Shown here piece by piece: positions 18,551 to 27,346 of a DNA stretch of 64,000 nt. Both the position numbers and the translations under genes were made by a program. The stretch covers positions 744,001-808,000 of the forward strand of contig JASNYI010000002.1 of assembly GCA_048500275.1 (NCBI GenBank), given 5' to 3'. Within the stretch, counting starts at the first letter, position 1; each line of letters starts with the position of its first letter. Origin of the DNA: UBA5066 sp048500275 (GTDB lineage Bacteria; Acidobacteriota; Thermoanaerobaculia; UBA5066). The notes beneath the pieces are model-generated. The model was given only the letters and a program-made list of their open reading frames with translations, ran no database searches and was not told the origin of the DNA.

Positions 18551-19312
18551 ATGGCCGAGCAGCAGACCGTTCTTCTCGTCGGTGGCACAGGACGCACGGG
18601 CCGGCGCGTGCTGCAGCAGCTTCTCGGCCGCGGCGTCCGCGTTCGCGCCATCGTGAGATCCGGCAGCAGACTTCCTCCGGGCGTCGCGGGCGACCCCGGC
18701 CTGACGGTGATCGAGGCCAGCCTGCTGTCGCTCCCCGACGACGAGACGCGGAGCCACCTGGCCGGCTGCGATGCGGTGGTCTCCTGTCTCGGCCACGTCC
18801 TCAGCCTCAGGGGCGTCTTCGGGCCGCCGCGCGACCTCGTGACGAGAGCGACGAGGCGCCTCTGCCGAGGGATCGAAGCGCTCGAGCCCGCGGCGCCCGT
18901 GAAGTTCGTCCTCATGAGCAGCGTCTCCGTCCACCGCTCAGGGAGCCTCGACGCGCGCCGGGGCACTCTCGAAAGGGCGTTCCTGCGGGGACTGTGCGCT
19001 GTTCTTCCGCCCGCCAGGGACAACCAGAGGGCCGCGGCCTTCCTCTTCGAGGAGATGGGACCGACGAACCCGTTCGTTCAGTGGGTGGTCGTTCGGCCGG
19101 ACTCGCTCCTCGAGGGCGAGGTCTCGGCGTACACGTTGCACGAGGGCCTCGTGAGCAGCGTCTTCGCGCCTGAACGTACGAACATGGCCAACGTCGCGCA
19201 CTTCATCAGCGAGCTGGTGACCAACTCCAGTACGTGGGCCGACTGGCAGTCCGGTCTCCCCGTGATCGTCAACGCCGCGGTGTCGAGCGCGGGCGCACCG
19301 CGCTCGGCCTGA
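18551..19312 (+). CDS. NAD(P)-binding Rossmann-fold protein (NmrA/SDR-like)
   Basis: 253 residues. The N-terminal GGTGRTGRRVLQQL (residues 11-24) is the glycine-rich dinucleotide loop of atypical SDR/NmrA proteins. Further blocks are DAVVSCLGHV after strand four and KFVLMSSVSVH after strand five. The C-terminal half (VVVRPDSLLEGEVS) matches the substrate side of NAD(P)H-binding epimerase-like proteins. The usual YxxxK pair is not obvious, so it may be a sensor or a non-canonical reductase. The start is uncertain: ATG 18551 has only GGAAAG upstream, and an in-frame ATG exists at 18494. Confidence 0.78.
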   Translation: MAEQQTVLLVGGTGRTGRRVLQQLLGRGVRVRAIVRSGSRLPPGVAGDPGLTVIEASLLSLPDDETRSHLAGCDAVVSCLGHVLSLRGVFGPPRDLVTRATRRLCRGIEALEPAAPVKFVLMSSVSVHRSGSLDARRGTLERAFLRGLCAVLPPARDNQRAAAFLFEEMGPTNPFVQWVVVRPDSLLEGEVSAYTLHEGLVSSVFAPERTNMANVAHFISELVTNSSTWADWQSGLPVIVNAAVSSAGAPRSA

Positions 19313-19416
19313 TCGGCCCGCCGTTGCCGAGCGCGACGACCGTCAGGCCCGCCGCGCGGGAGCCGAGTGGAACCTGAAGGGGTTTCGCCCCCTCGGAACG
19401 GGCGGGCGCCCGTCTC

Positions 19417-19770
19417 TCAGACTGCCTCGAGCCGCTCGAACTCCCGCCTGGCGCCCCTGTGGGCCGGGTCCGCCTCGAGCGCCTCGGGGTACTCGTCGAT
19501 CGCCGCCGGGGGCTTCCCGGCTTCTCGAGGGGGAGCCCCTTCCTCCACCGCGCGTCGGCGTGCGTCGGATCGTCTTCTTCCGGTCGCTCTCAGCTGCCCT
19601 CCTGTAGGCCGCCTCGGCCCCCGCGAGGTCCTTCTCGTGCTCGGCGACCCGCCCCGGGCGATCTGCCCCTGCGTGGCGTCGACGGCGGCGATCCGCGAGG
19701 CCTGCTCGCAGTTCTCTCGGCTCCTCTTCGCCAGCGACATCTTCGAGAAGACCGACGCCGACAAGGCACG
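19417..19770 (-). pseudogene. decayed TPR-protein tail with frameshifts
   Basis: Three consecutive frames on the minus strand join into one TPR-like C-terminus. One reads NCEQASRIAAVDATQGQIA, the next EHEKDLAGAEAAYRRAAESD, then DPTHADARWRKGLPLEKPG, and finally AAIDEYPEALEADPAHRGAR before a stop at 19417. The A-x3-Y-x2-A and ADPAH spacing is typical of TPR units, and at least two frameshifts are needed. No start or upstream domain survives. It fills most of the 580-bp gap between 19312 and 19895. Confidence 0.5.
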
Positions 19771-19894
19771 GATACCGATAGGGTGTTACCGGTGTCGGCC
19801 GCTTCCTGCAATGATGTGCGCAACACGGGCTCGACGGGTCGCGCGCGGACGGGCTGCCACGGCGGTTCTCGCGCGGCCGGGAGGGAGACTTCCG

Positions 19895-20839
19895 ATGACT
19901 CGAGGCCGCTCATCCTCGCTCCTCCGCGCCGCGCCGGCACTCCTCGCGGCTCTGACGGGACTGCGTGGGGCGTGCGTCCACGCCGCTCAAGGGCCCGCCG
20001 CCGGGGCCGCCTCGGTAGCGGCGGAGGCCTCCGCCGCCGCGATGCGGTGGACGGACCCGGACGGCAAGCCCCTCCCGTTCAGGACCGACGAGGAGCTGCT
20101 CGAGTTCCTGCGCAGCGCCGCGATCAGGAAGGAGAAGGAGCTCGCGACGGGCATCACGCGACCGCTCAAGCTGCTGCTCGAGAAAGACGGCGTCCGTGCG
20201 AACGCGATCTTCCGCAGCGTCAACGAGGAGAGGAAGAACGTCTCGTTCGCGAGCGGGAAGGCGGAGCTGCTCTTCCGCGACAGCTACCTCTTCGAGGCCG
20301 CAGCGTACGAGCTGAGCCGGATCCTCGGCCTCGACAACGTCCCGCCCGTGACGCTCCGCAAGCTCGGCCACGAGCGCGGCAGCGTGCAGATCTGGGTCGA
20401 AGGCGCCATGACCGAGGCGGACCGGCTCGGGAGGAAGCTCGAGCCTCCCGACGTGCAGCGCTGGGACAGGCAGATCCAGACGATGAACGTCTTCGACGCG
20501 GTCGTGTGCAACACGGACCGGCACAAGGGGAACGTGCTGATCACTCCGGACTGGAAGGTCTGGATGATCGACCACACGAGGGCGTTCCGCATGAAGAAGA
20601 GGCTGCAGTCCCCGGAGGGGCTGAACCAGTGCGACCGGCGGCTCTTCGCGAGGCTCGCCTCGCTCGACGAGGCGCTCGTGACAGAGCGCCTGAAGCCGTA
20701 CCTGAAGGGGATCGAGATCGAGGCCCTCCTCGCACGCAGCCGGGCCGTCGTCGAGCGGCTGAAGACGCTGATCTCCGAGCGCGGCGAGGCCCTGGTCCTC
20801 TACGACCTCGACGAGCCCGTCTCGCCGCCGAAGGACTAG
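19895..20839 (+). CDS. secreted kinase-fold protein (FAM20/HipA/PI3K-like)
   Basis: 314 residues from an ATG preceded by GGGAGGGAG. Residues 8-31 look like a signal peptide. The C-terminal half has the catalytic pattern of the FAM20/HipA-type atypical kinases: FDAVVCNTDRHKGNVLI (Asp208, His210, Asn213) and, 13 residues on, VWMIDHTRAF (Asp226 as metal ligand). The N-terminal half has a strand-rich lobe with lysines at LKLLLEKDG. Its stop codon overlaps that of the convergent HEAT-repeat transporter gene. The substrate is unknown; export would place it outside the cytoplasm, unusual for a bacterial kinase. Confidence 0.65.
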   Translation: MTRGRSSSLLRAAPALLAALTGLRGACVHAAQGPAAGAASVAAEASAAAMRWTDPDGKPLPFRTDEELLEFLRSAAIRKEKELATGITRPLKLLLEKDGVRANAIFRSVNEERKNVSFASGKAELLFRDSYLFEAAAYELSRILGLDNVPPVTLRKLGHERGSVQIWVEGAMTEADRLGRKLEPPDVQRWDRQIQTMNVFDAVVCNTDRHKGNVLITPDWKVWMIDHTRAFRMKKRLQSPEGLNQCDRRLFARLASLDEALVTERLKPYLKGIEIEALLARSRAVVERLKTLISERGEALVLYDLDEPVSPPKD

Positions 20840-23646
20840 CGTCCGGCGCCGGCCGCCGCCCCGAGCGCCTTCCTCGCCGCGCGGGCCGTCTCGCGCAGCA
20901 GCTCGTCGTCCGAGTCCAGGCAGGCCTCCACGTCCGCCGCCCGCTCGGAGAGGCCGAGGGCGCCGATGGCGGAGATCCCGCACGCCCTCAACCACGGATC
21001 GCTGCTCGCGACGAGCGCCGTCACGAGCTCGGCGTTGGTCGGCGCGTCGAGGCCGGTGCGTTTCAGGATCGGGACGACGCGCTCCTCGAGGCTCGCGTGG
21101 GGGTCGAGAAGCGGGACGAGCGACCTGCGGAGCTCCCTCTCGAGCGTGACGTCGAGGAACTCGAGCGCGTGGTCGCGCGCCTGCGGGTCCGCCGAGCGCA
21201 ACCCGTAGTGGGCGCTCCGGAAGTCGCTCGCGGGGTGGAGCAGGCTCAGGATCCGGAAGATCCGCTCGACCTCGCGCTCCTGGCTCGCCTCGAGCCGCTC
21301 GATCACCTCGTCCCGCGGCGCGCCGGCGATGCGAGGCTCGGCGGACCGGCCCGCGACGGACAGGATCTGGTTCGTGCGGCAGTGGAGCATCGTCTCGAAC
21401 CCGAGCGCCGCCTTCAGCTGGCGCCGGTCGAGGACGAGGCCCGGGTGAGAGCGGACGAGGTCCTCGAGAGCGGCCAGGACGCGAAAGCGGATCTCGGGGT
21501 CGGCGTCGAGGAGGTTCTCGAGGAGCGCGTCCGCCGCTCCCTGGCTGCCGAGGCGCGCGAGGACCGCAGGGACCTCGAGCCGCGCCGCCAACGTGCCGGT
21601 CGCGTCCTCGAGGTCGTCACGTAGCGTGCCGAGAACGCCGCCGCCCATCGCGACGAGCGCGTCGGCCGCCTCGTCCCTCACGCGGGCGTCCGCGAGGAGC
21701 GGGACAAGCCGCCCCGCCGCGCGCCGCTTCCGCAGCTTCCCGGCGGCGCGGGCGGCCGCGCGCACGACCTCGGGCTCCTCGTCGGAGAGGAGCGCGTCGA
21801 GCTGAGCGTCGAACTCGTCAGGGAGCATTCCCACGAGCGCGGCCGCTTCCAGGCGCGCACCCTTCCCGGCTTCTCCGCACGCGCCGATCAGCTTGTCCAT
21901 CAGCATCCGCGCCACGGGCAGCTTCTGCGAGGCCCCCGGCTGGGCGAGGAACGCGGCCATCCCCGACGTGATCGAGAAGCCCTGTACGGAGCCGATCTCC
22001 TCGATGCGCGTCAGCGGGTCCACGTGGCCGTGATGGGCGAGGTAGAGGAGCGCCTCGGTCCTCACGCCGAGGTCCGCGTCGGTCAGCATCTCCTCGACGC
22101 GCGGCAGCACCCACTGGTCACCGGCCGCGTCGAGCACCTCGAGCGCGCGCCGGCGCACCGCGGGCCGCTCGTGCGCGAGGAGGTCGCGCACGGCGGGATG
22201 CGCCGCGCCGCCCTGCGAAACGCCGAACAGATCGAGCGCGTAGAGGACCTCCCTGGGGTCGGGCGAGGCGAGCTGCGACGCGAGGATCTCGGTCGTCGAG
22301 CGGTCGAGCACGGGCGCGAAGTGGCGCTCGGCGTCGAGACGGCGCTCCCGGATGCTCGAGAGGAGCGTATCGGCGTAGCGCCGCCGCGCGATCACCGCGG
22401 CGACGATCCAGGCGCCGATGAAGACGATGTTGACGCCGGAGACGCGCTGCGCCGACCAGTGGAGCTGGTCGGTGAAGACGGCGAGCGTGAAGCCGGCGAG
22501 GCCGTCGCCGAGGCGCCAGATAAACGTGTCGATGCACGACTTGGCCTGCAGCTTGACGGCGGGCGGGATCGGCAGGAAGAGGAGCTCCACGGAGGACTTG
22601 TCGAGCGAGTAGCGCAGGAGCTGGTCCGCGCCCTTCAGCAGGATGGCGGCCCCGAGGGTGCCGGCGGCGAGCACCGCGATCTCGCCTCCGAGGAGGGCGA
22701 AGGGGACCACGAGGAGCGCAGGGCCGAGGCCGAACCGCCGGAGGAAGCGCGACGTCAGCACGAGCTGCAGCACGAGGCACGCGAGACCTGCCCACAGGTT
22801 GAACTCGCCGAAGAAGGCGGTCAGAGCGTTCTTGTCGGGGTACGCGGCCTTGGCGATCGCCTTGAACTGCCAGCCGGCGAAGGAGGTCACGACGGAGGAG
22901 AGCGTGATGAGCGCCGCGATCGAGAGGAGATACGGGGACGAGAAGATCGTCTCCAGGCTCTCGCGCAGGCTCTTCGACCCGGGTTCGGCGTTCGGCGTCG
23001 AGCCTGCGGCCTCGCGCTCGCCTTTCTCGCGCCAGAGGGCCGAGACCAGGACCGCGCAGATGAGGAGGCCGACAGCCATCGCGAGGAGCAGGCTCTCCGT
23101 GCCGAGCCCCGGTGTCCTCGCCAGTGCCTTCGTCAGCATTCCGGAGAAGATCCAGCCGCTGATCGCGCCGGCGCCGACGAGGCCGAAGACGCGCTTGGCC
23201 TCCCGGGTCGTCAGGAGATAGTTCGCGAGCGTCCACACCTGCGCGGGCGCCAGGACTCCGAAGATCCCGACCCAGATGTAGAAGGCCGGAAACTGCCACG
23301 TGAGGTCGGGCCGGACGTGCGCCAGGTACCAGAAGACGCAGTCCATCGCCGCGAAGAGCACCAGACTGCCCATGAGCAGGTTGCGCAGCGACGTGCGACG
23401 GCCGATCGTGACGTAGACCGCGAAGACGACGCCCACCGAGAGCGCGATCGCCATGTCGGCGTACGGGAGCTTCGAGGCGTTGAAGACGTTCAGGAAGAGG
23501 GCGTCGCGCGCCGCCTTGCCGAGCTGGTAGCAGTTGATGACGAGGAAGAGGTAGAAGAACAGCAGCGCCCCGCGGCGCCCTTCGCCGCGCTGGATGCTGA
23601 AGAGGCGCGCGAACGGGTTCGGCAGACCGAGCCGGCGGGCGGTCAC
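20836..23646 (-). CDS. Npt-type nucleotide transporter fused to HEAT repeats
   Basis: 936 residues from a GTG overlapping the upstream gene's TGA. Residues about 15-440 form a 12-helix transporter of the ATP:ADP antiporter (Npt1/Npt2, TLC) family, with GKAARDALFLNVF in the first loop, the RTSLRN loop, and KGADQLLRYSLDKSSVELLFLP in the second half. Residues about 450-936 are a helical solenoid of HEAT-like repeats (for example HPAVRDLLAHERPAVRRRALE). Classical members serve intracellular bacteria and plastids; fusions with HEAT repeats are known in free-living lineages, with unclear roles. The last codon region overlaps the convergent kinase-like gene by four bases. There is no sign that it is two genes. 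Confidence 0.85.
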   Translation of the reverse strand: MTARRLGLPNPFARLFSIQRGEGRRGALLFFYLFLVINCYQLGKAARDALFLNVFNASKLPYADMAIALSVGVVFAVYVTIGRRTSLRNLLMGSLVLFAAMDCVFWYLAHVRPDLTWQFPAFYIWVGIFGVLAPAQVWTLANYLLTTREAKRVFGLVGAGAISGWIFSGMLTKALARTPGLGTESLLLAMAVGLLICAVLVSALWREKGEREAAGSTPNAEPGSKSLRESLETIFSSPYLLSIAALITLSSVVTSFAGWQFKAIAKAAYPDKNALTAFFGEFNLWAGLACLVLQLVLTSRFLRRFGLGPALLVVPFALLGGEIAVLAAGTLGAAILLKGADQLLRYSLDKSSVELLFLPIPPAVKLQAKSCIDTFIWRLGDGLAGFTLAVFTDQLHWSAQRVSGVNIVFIGAWIVAAVIARRRYADTLLSSIRERRLDAERHFAPVLDRSTTEILASQLASPDPREVLYALDLFGVSQGGAAHPAVRDLLAHERPAVRRRALEVLDAAGDQWVLPRVEEMLTDADLGVRTEALLYLAHHGHVDPLTRIEEIGSVQGFSITSGMAAFLAQPGASQKLPVARMLMDKLIGACGEAGKGARLEAAALVGMLPDEFDAQLDALLSDEEPEVVRAAARAAGKLRKRRAAGRLVPLLADARVRDEAADALVAMGGGVLGTLRDDLEDATGTLAARLEVPAVLARLGSQGAADALLENLLDADPEIRFRVLAALEDLVRSHPGLVLDRRQLKAALGFETMLHCRTNQILSVAGRSAEPRIAGAPRDEVIERLEASQEREVERIFRILSLLHPASDFRSAHYGLRSADPQARDHALEFLDVTLERELRRSLVPLLDPHASLEERVVPILKRTGLDAPTNAELVTALVASSDPWLRACGISAIGALGLSERAADVEACLDSDDELLRETARAARKALGAAAGAGR

Positions 23647-24887
23647 GGGGGCCACACCACCTGGCGCCCCTCGCCGGCGTAGATCGCCGTCGCGGTGCCG
23701 CCCTTGAGCTCCAGCGCCGAGCCCCGGCCCTTGTAGTACGCGGCGAACATTCCGGTGTCGAGGAGGAAGACGGCGCCCCCGAAGCGGACGCGCACGCGCG
23801 CGCCGGGCTGCGGCGTGTGCCCGACGACGAAGCGCTTCACGCCGGTCGCGGCCAGGACGCGCGCGATCTCGGGCGCGCCCTCCTCTTCGGTCCACTGGCT
23901 GTAGCCGCGGAACCAGAGCGGGCCGTCGGCGGAGGCGAACAGGCGGGTCGTCCACGCGAGGAACCGCTCGAGGAGGGCCTCGAGGTCGGCGGGCTCCCTC
24001 GGCTCGGTCGCCGTCCGGCCGGCCTGGGCGGCGGCCGCCTCCCCGGCGGCCTTCGTCGCGCGGAGGAGGTCGAGCGTGCGCCCGGCCGCGGCGCTCGCCC
24101 TCGGGATGTCGAAGAACGGCAGGATCACGCCCGCTTCGACGAGCGCCTGACGGTCGGCCTCGAACGCCGCGAGCTCCTCGTGCAGGCGCTGGTCGAGCGT
24201 CGAGAGCGGCGCGACCGCGAGGGCCGGCGAGACGCCTGCGTGGACGAACGCCGTGTCGTCGAGGACGAAGACGGCCGGCCGGGAGCGCAGCCAGCGGCCG
24301 TACTTTCCGTTCGGCCCGAACGCCTCGCGCTGCTCGAGCCAGCCCGGCGGGTGAGCGGCGAGGAACGCCTCCTCGTCCGCCTCGCCCAGGACGGGCTCGG
24401 GCTGTCCGAGCGATCGGGCCTGCCTCATCCGGTGCGCCACGAACTGCTTCCACGCCGCGGCGCGGCGCCTCTCGGAGCGCGCGTCCGCGAACTCGGCCCA
24501 GTTCTCCGGTGCCACGTACCGGAGGTCGCCGATCAGGTTCATGACCTCGTGATTGCCGAGGATCGCCACCGACCGGCCGCCGTGCTTTGCCGCCTTTCGC
24601 TCGAGCGCCATCATGAAGTCGAGGGTGGCGCGCATCGCGGGACCGCGGTTCACGAGGTCCCCGACCTGCACGAGGACCGTGTCGCCGCCGACCCAGGCGC
24701 CTCTCGCGTCGAGGACGGCGGCTTCGGTGAGGACCGCCTTCAACGCCGGGAGGTCCGCGTGCACGTCGCCGACGGCGACGATGCGGGGCGGGGTCGGGGG
24801 GGGTGCGGCCGCAACGCTCGCCGAGAGGGCGACGATCAGGAAGGCCCCGATCACAGGTGACCGACAAACCCTCGGTTCCGCGTGCAC
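23643..24887 (-). CDS. exported metallophosphoesterase
   Basis: 414 residues with a signal peptide (residues 10-28). Calcineurin-type metal motifs are in order: GDVHAD at 40-45, GDLVNRG at 76-82 (Asn where most members have Asp), GNHE at 111-114, a HAG block (FVHAGVS) and VGHTPQ in the C-terminal part. This arrangement is that of Shewanella-like protein phosphatases and related exported phosphatases. It overlaps the nucleotide transporter gene by four bases (GTGA), so the two are probably cotranslated. A link such as periplasmic phosphate or nucleotide handling is inference. Confidence 0.85.
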   Translation of the reverse strand: MHAEPRVCRSPVIGAFLIVALSASVAAAPPPTPPRIVAVGDVHADLPALKAVLTEAAVLDARGAWVGGDTVLVQVGDLVNRGPAMRATLDFMMALERKAAKHGGRSVAILGNHEVMNLIGDLRYVAPENWAEFADARSERRRAAAWKQFVAHRMRQARSLGQPEPVLGEADEEAFLAAHPPGWLEQREAFGPNGKYGRWLRSRPAVFVLDDTAFVHAGVSPALAVAPLSTLDQRLHEELAAFEADRQALVEAGVILPFFDIPRASAAAGRTLDLLRATKAAGEAAAAQAGRTATEPREPADLEALLERFLAWTTRLFASADGPLWFRGYSQWTEEEGAPEIARVLAATGVKRFVVGHTPQPGARVRVRFGGAVFLLDTGMFAAYYKGRGSALELKGGTATAIYAGEGRQVVWPP

Positions 24888-24970
24888 TGGCGGTAATTCT
24901 ACGGAACGGTCCCCGTGGCCGGGAAGGAAACATAGGGGGCAGGGTGGATGCGAGTGGAGTCGAGGCCGGT

Positions 24971-25209
24971 GCCGCTCGTCGAGGTCTCCTCGGGCACGAC
25001 CCGTTCTTCGTCCTCGCCGACGACCGCGCCCACGTCGACGCGCAGCGCGAGGTGGAGGCGGCCTGGCGCGACGTCGAGCGCTGGACCCGCGCCTCGATCC
25101 TGAGCACGGCCCGGATGGGTTTCCTCTCCTCGGACCGCTCGATCCGCAACTACGCCCGCGACATCTGGCGCGTCATCCCCGTCCCGGTGCCGCCGAACGG
25201 GGAGGAGCC
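24971..25209 (+). pseudogene. duplicated 3' end of glgP
   Basis: Reads GHDPFFVLADDRAHVDAQRE and so on through RSIRNYARDIWRV, matching the C-terminus of the intact glgP product (16415-16654) with about nine in ten bases identical by eye. A one-base deletion near 24983 breaks the frame and the stop codon is lost. There is no upstream catalytic part. It lies between the exported phosphatase gene and glgC, is followed by a decayed copy of the same palindrome, and together they form a colinear block of about 311 bp. Confidence 0.85.
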
Positions 25210-25215
25210 GCAAAC

Positions 25216-25281
25216 GGAGGTCAGGTCCGCCTTCTGCGCTCTACGGGGCGCCGTAGAGCGTAGAAGGCAGAACTGACCCCC
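25216..25281. repeat. degenerate copy of the glgP palindrome
   Basis: 33-bp arms (25216-25248 and 25249-25281) pair with about five mismatches. The core CTCTACGG...CCGTAGAG and the TCAGGTC/CTGACCCC ends match the perfect copy at 16660-16725. It sits at the same distance from the glgP tail as in the intact locus. Confidence 0.8.
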
Positions 25282-25348
25282 TGCGTCCGTGCCCTGCTAA
25301 GCTTCCTTCTCCGAGCTCGCGGGGCTGGACCCGCCGAGGGAGAACACG

Positions 25349-26650
25349 ATGGAAGACACGCTTGCATTCGTCATGGCGGGCGGCCAGGGCGAGCGCCTGC
25401 GGCCTCTCACCGACGTGAGGGCGAAGCCGGCGGTCCCATTCGGCGGGATCTTCCGGATCATCGACTTCACGCTCTCGAACTGCGTCAACTCCGGGCTCCG
25501 CCGGATCCACGTCCTCACGCAGTACAAGTCCCACTCCCTCTCGAGCCACCTCAAGAGGGGCTGGGACCTGTTCAGCGCACGGCTCGACCAGTTCATCGAC
25601 GAGGTCCCCGCGCAGCAGCAGCTCGGAAGCAGCTGGTACCAGGGGACGGCCGACGCCATCCGCCAGAACGCGAACCTGATCGAGAACAAGCGGCCGCGCC
25701 TCGTCCTCATCCTCTCCGGCGACCACGTCTACAAGATGGACTACCGGCTGCTCCGGGCCTTCCACGACGAGAAGCGCTCCAGCCTGACGGTGGCCTGCGT
25801 GAGGCTTCCGGCCGCCGAGGCCGCCGGGAACTTCGGCGTGATGGAGGTGAACGGGGAGGGGCGGATCGTCGGGTTCGAGGAGAAGCCGGCGGAGCCGAGG
25901 ACGATCCCGGGCACGTCCGACTGCCTCGCCTCGATGGGGATCTACCTCTTCGAGGCCGACGGCCTCAGGCAGGGCCTGGACAACGGCCTCCTGGACTTCG
26001 GCAAGGACGTCATCCCCATGCTGATCCGGAAGGGGACGCCGGTCTTCGCCTACGACTTCACGCAGCGCAACACGATCCCCGAGTGGGAGTTCGTCAAGCA
26101 CGAGGGGGTGCGGCAGAAGGAGCTCGTGGCGAAGGCCAGCGACTCCGACTACTGGCGCGACGTGGGGACCCTGGAGCAGTACTGGCTCGCCAACCTCGAC
26201 CTGGTCCAGCCGAAGCCGAGGTTCAACGTCTACGCCGAGAGCTTTCCGCTCTTCTCGGCCCCGGGACACTTCCCGCCGGCGAAGTTCGTGCACGACGTGC
26301 CGGGCCGAACGGGCATCGCGGTGAACTCGATCGTCGCCGACGGCGTCATCGTGAGCGGGGCCACCGTGCGCGAGTCGGTCCTCGGGAGCGGGGTGTACGT
26401 CCACAGCTGGGCCACGATCGAGAAGTCGGTGCTCCTCGGCGGCGAGCTTCGCGGCGGGATCCTCACCGAGACGCGGATCGGACGGCGCTGCCGGGTCCGG
26501 AACGCGATCATCGACAAGAACGCCCACCTCCCGGAGGACACCGCCATCGGCTGGGACCGCGCCGAGGACGACCGGCGCGGGCTGAAGACGGTCCCGATCA
26601 CCGGGAGCGACGAGCACATCGTCGTGGTCCCGAAGGACTTCTCCCTCTAG
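25349..26650 (+). CDS. glgC: glucose-1-phosphate adenylyltransferase
   Basis: 433 residues, the usual length. It makes ADP-glucose for glycogen synthesis. N-terminal catalytic nucleotidyltransferase domain: AGGQGERLRPLTDVRAKPAVPFGG (residues 10-33, ATP site), IIDFTLSNCVNSG, YQGTADAIRQN, LSGDHVYKMDY (catalytic Asp) and FEEKP. The C-terminal left-handed beta helix starts near residue 295 with repeats such as VADGVIVSGATVRESVLGSGVYV. GAGGGAG upstream supports the ATG. A glgP tail fragment lies directly upstream, so a glycogen gene pair may once have been here. Confidence 0.96.
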   Translation: MEDTLAFVMAGGQGERLRPLTDVRAKPAVPFGGIFRIIDFTLSNCVNSGLRRIHVLTQYKSHSLSSHLKRGWDLFSARLDQFIDEVPAQQQLGSSWYQGTADAIRQNANLIENKRPRLVLILSGDHVYKMDYRLLRAFHDEKRSSLTVACVRLPAAEAAGNFGVMEVNGEGRIVGFEEKPAEPRTIPGTSDCLASMGIYLFEADGLRQGLDNGLLDFGKDVIPMLIRKGTPVFAYDFTQRNTIPEWEFVKHEGVRQKELVAKASDSDYWRDVGTLEQYWLANLDLVQPKPRFNVYAESFPLFSAPGHFPPAKFVHDVPGRTGIAVNSIVADGVIVSGATVRESVLGSGVYVHSWATIEKSVLLGGELRGGILTETRIGRRCRVRNAIIDKNAHLPEDTAIGWDRAEDDRRGLKTVPITGSDEHIVVVPKDFSL

Positions 26651-26769
26651 CGTTCGCGCGGGAGACGGGCAGGGAGACGGCCGCCCGCCTGGCGGCGATC
26701 CGGCTCCGCCGAGCCCGATCGAGGCCTTCCTGGCCTATGCTGACGACGTCACGAGGAAGGGGGCGACCC

Positions 26770-27243
26770 ATGCGCAAGATCCTCATTTCCGCGGAGCCCC
26801 GGGGAGGAACTCCCGTCGAGGGGAGCTTCCTCGACCTCGAGCGCCTCGCGCGGGTGGAGCTCACGTCCGAGGATCCCGAGCACCCGATCGAGTCCGCTCT
26901 CGTCCCCGGCCGGGACGGAGGCTGGCGGGCGGCGGGACCGGGCCCTCAGAGGATTCACATCCTCTTCGACGAGCCGCGTCCGATCCGGCGCGTCCACCTC
27001 GTCTTCGAGGAGGCGGACGTCGAGAGGACGCAGGAGGTGGCGCTCTCGTGGAGACCCGCGGGGGAGGAGGCGGGCCGCTCCCTCGTGAGACAGCAGTACA
27101 CCTTCAGTCCCGGCGGCTCGACGCGCGAGGTCGAGGACTACGCCTTGAGGCTGGACGGGGTCTCGGCCCTCGAGCTCGAGATCGTCCCCGACCTCGGCGG
27201 CGGACCGTGTCGCGCTTCGATGGTCTCGCTCCGGGTCGCCTGA
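26770..27243 (+). CDS. small cytoplasmic protein, possible beta-sandwich
   Basis: 157 residues from an ATG with a modest ribosome site (GGAAGGGGGCG). There is no signal or membrane segment. The sequence alternates short strands (RIHILFDEPRPIRRVHLVFEEAD, VALSWRPAG) and ends VSLRVA. This suggests a galactose-binding-like beta-sandwich such as those in discoidin-type or XRCC1-N modules, but similarity is weak. The gene follows glgC by 119 bp. A carbohydrate link is therefore only suggestive. Confidence 0.6.
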   Translation: MRKILISAEPRGGTPVEGSFLDLERLARVELTSEDPEHPIESALVPGRDGGWRAAGPGPQRIHILFDEPRPIRRVHLVFEEADVERTQEVALSWRPAGEEAGRSLVRQQYTFSPGGSTREVEDYALRLDGVSALELEIVPDLGGGPCRASMVSLRVA

Positions 27244-27346
27244 CGCGGGGCGCGGGAACCTCGGGGGAAGGGGCAGGGTCCACGTCTTCGGCGACTTCGA
27301 CGGATACTCCGACGGACGGGCCTGCCCGGCGCCCCCAGGAGACCCC

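Noticed and set aside
20836..25149. One 1437-residue protein on the minus strand
   Set aside because: The upstream half is the exported phosphatase gene in another frame. The transporter has its own GTG in a GTGA overlap at 23646.
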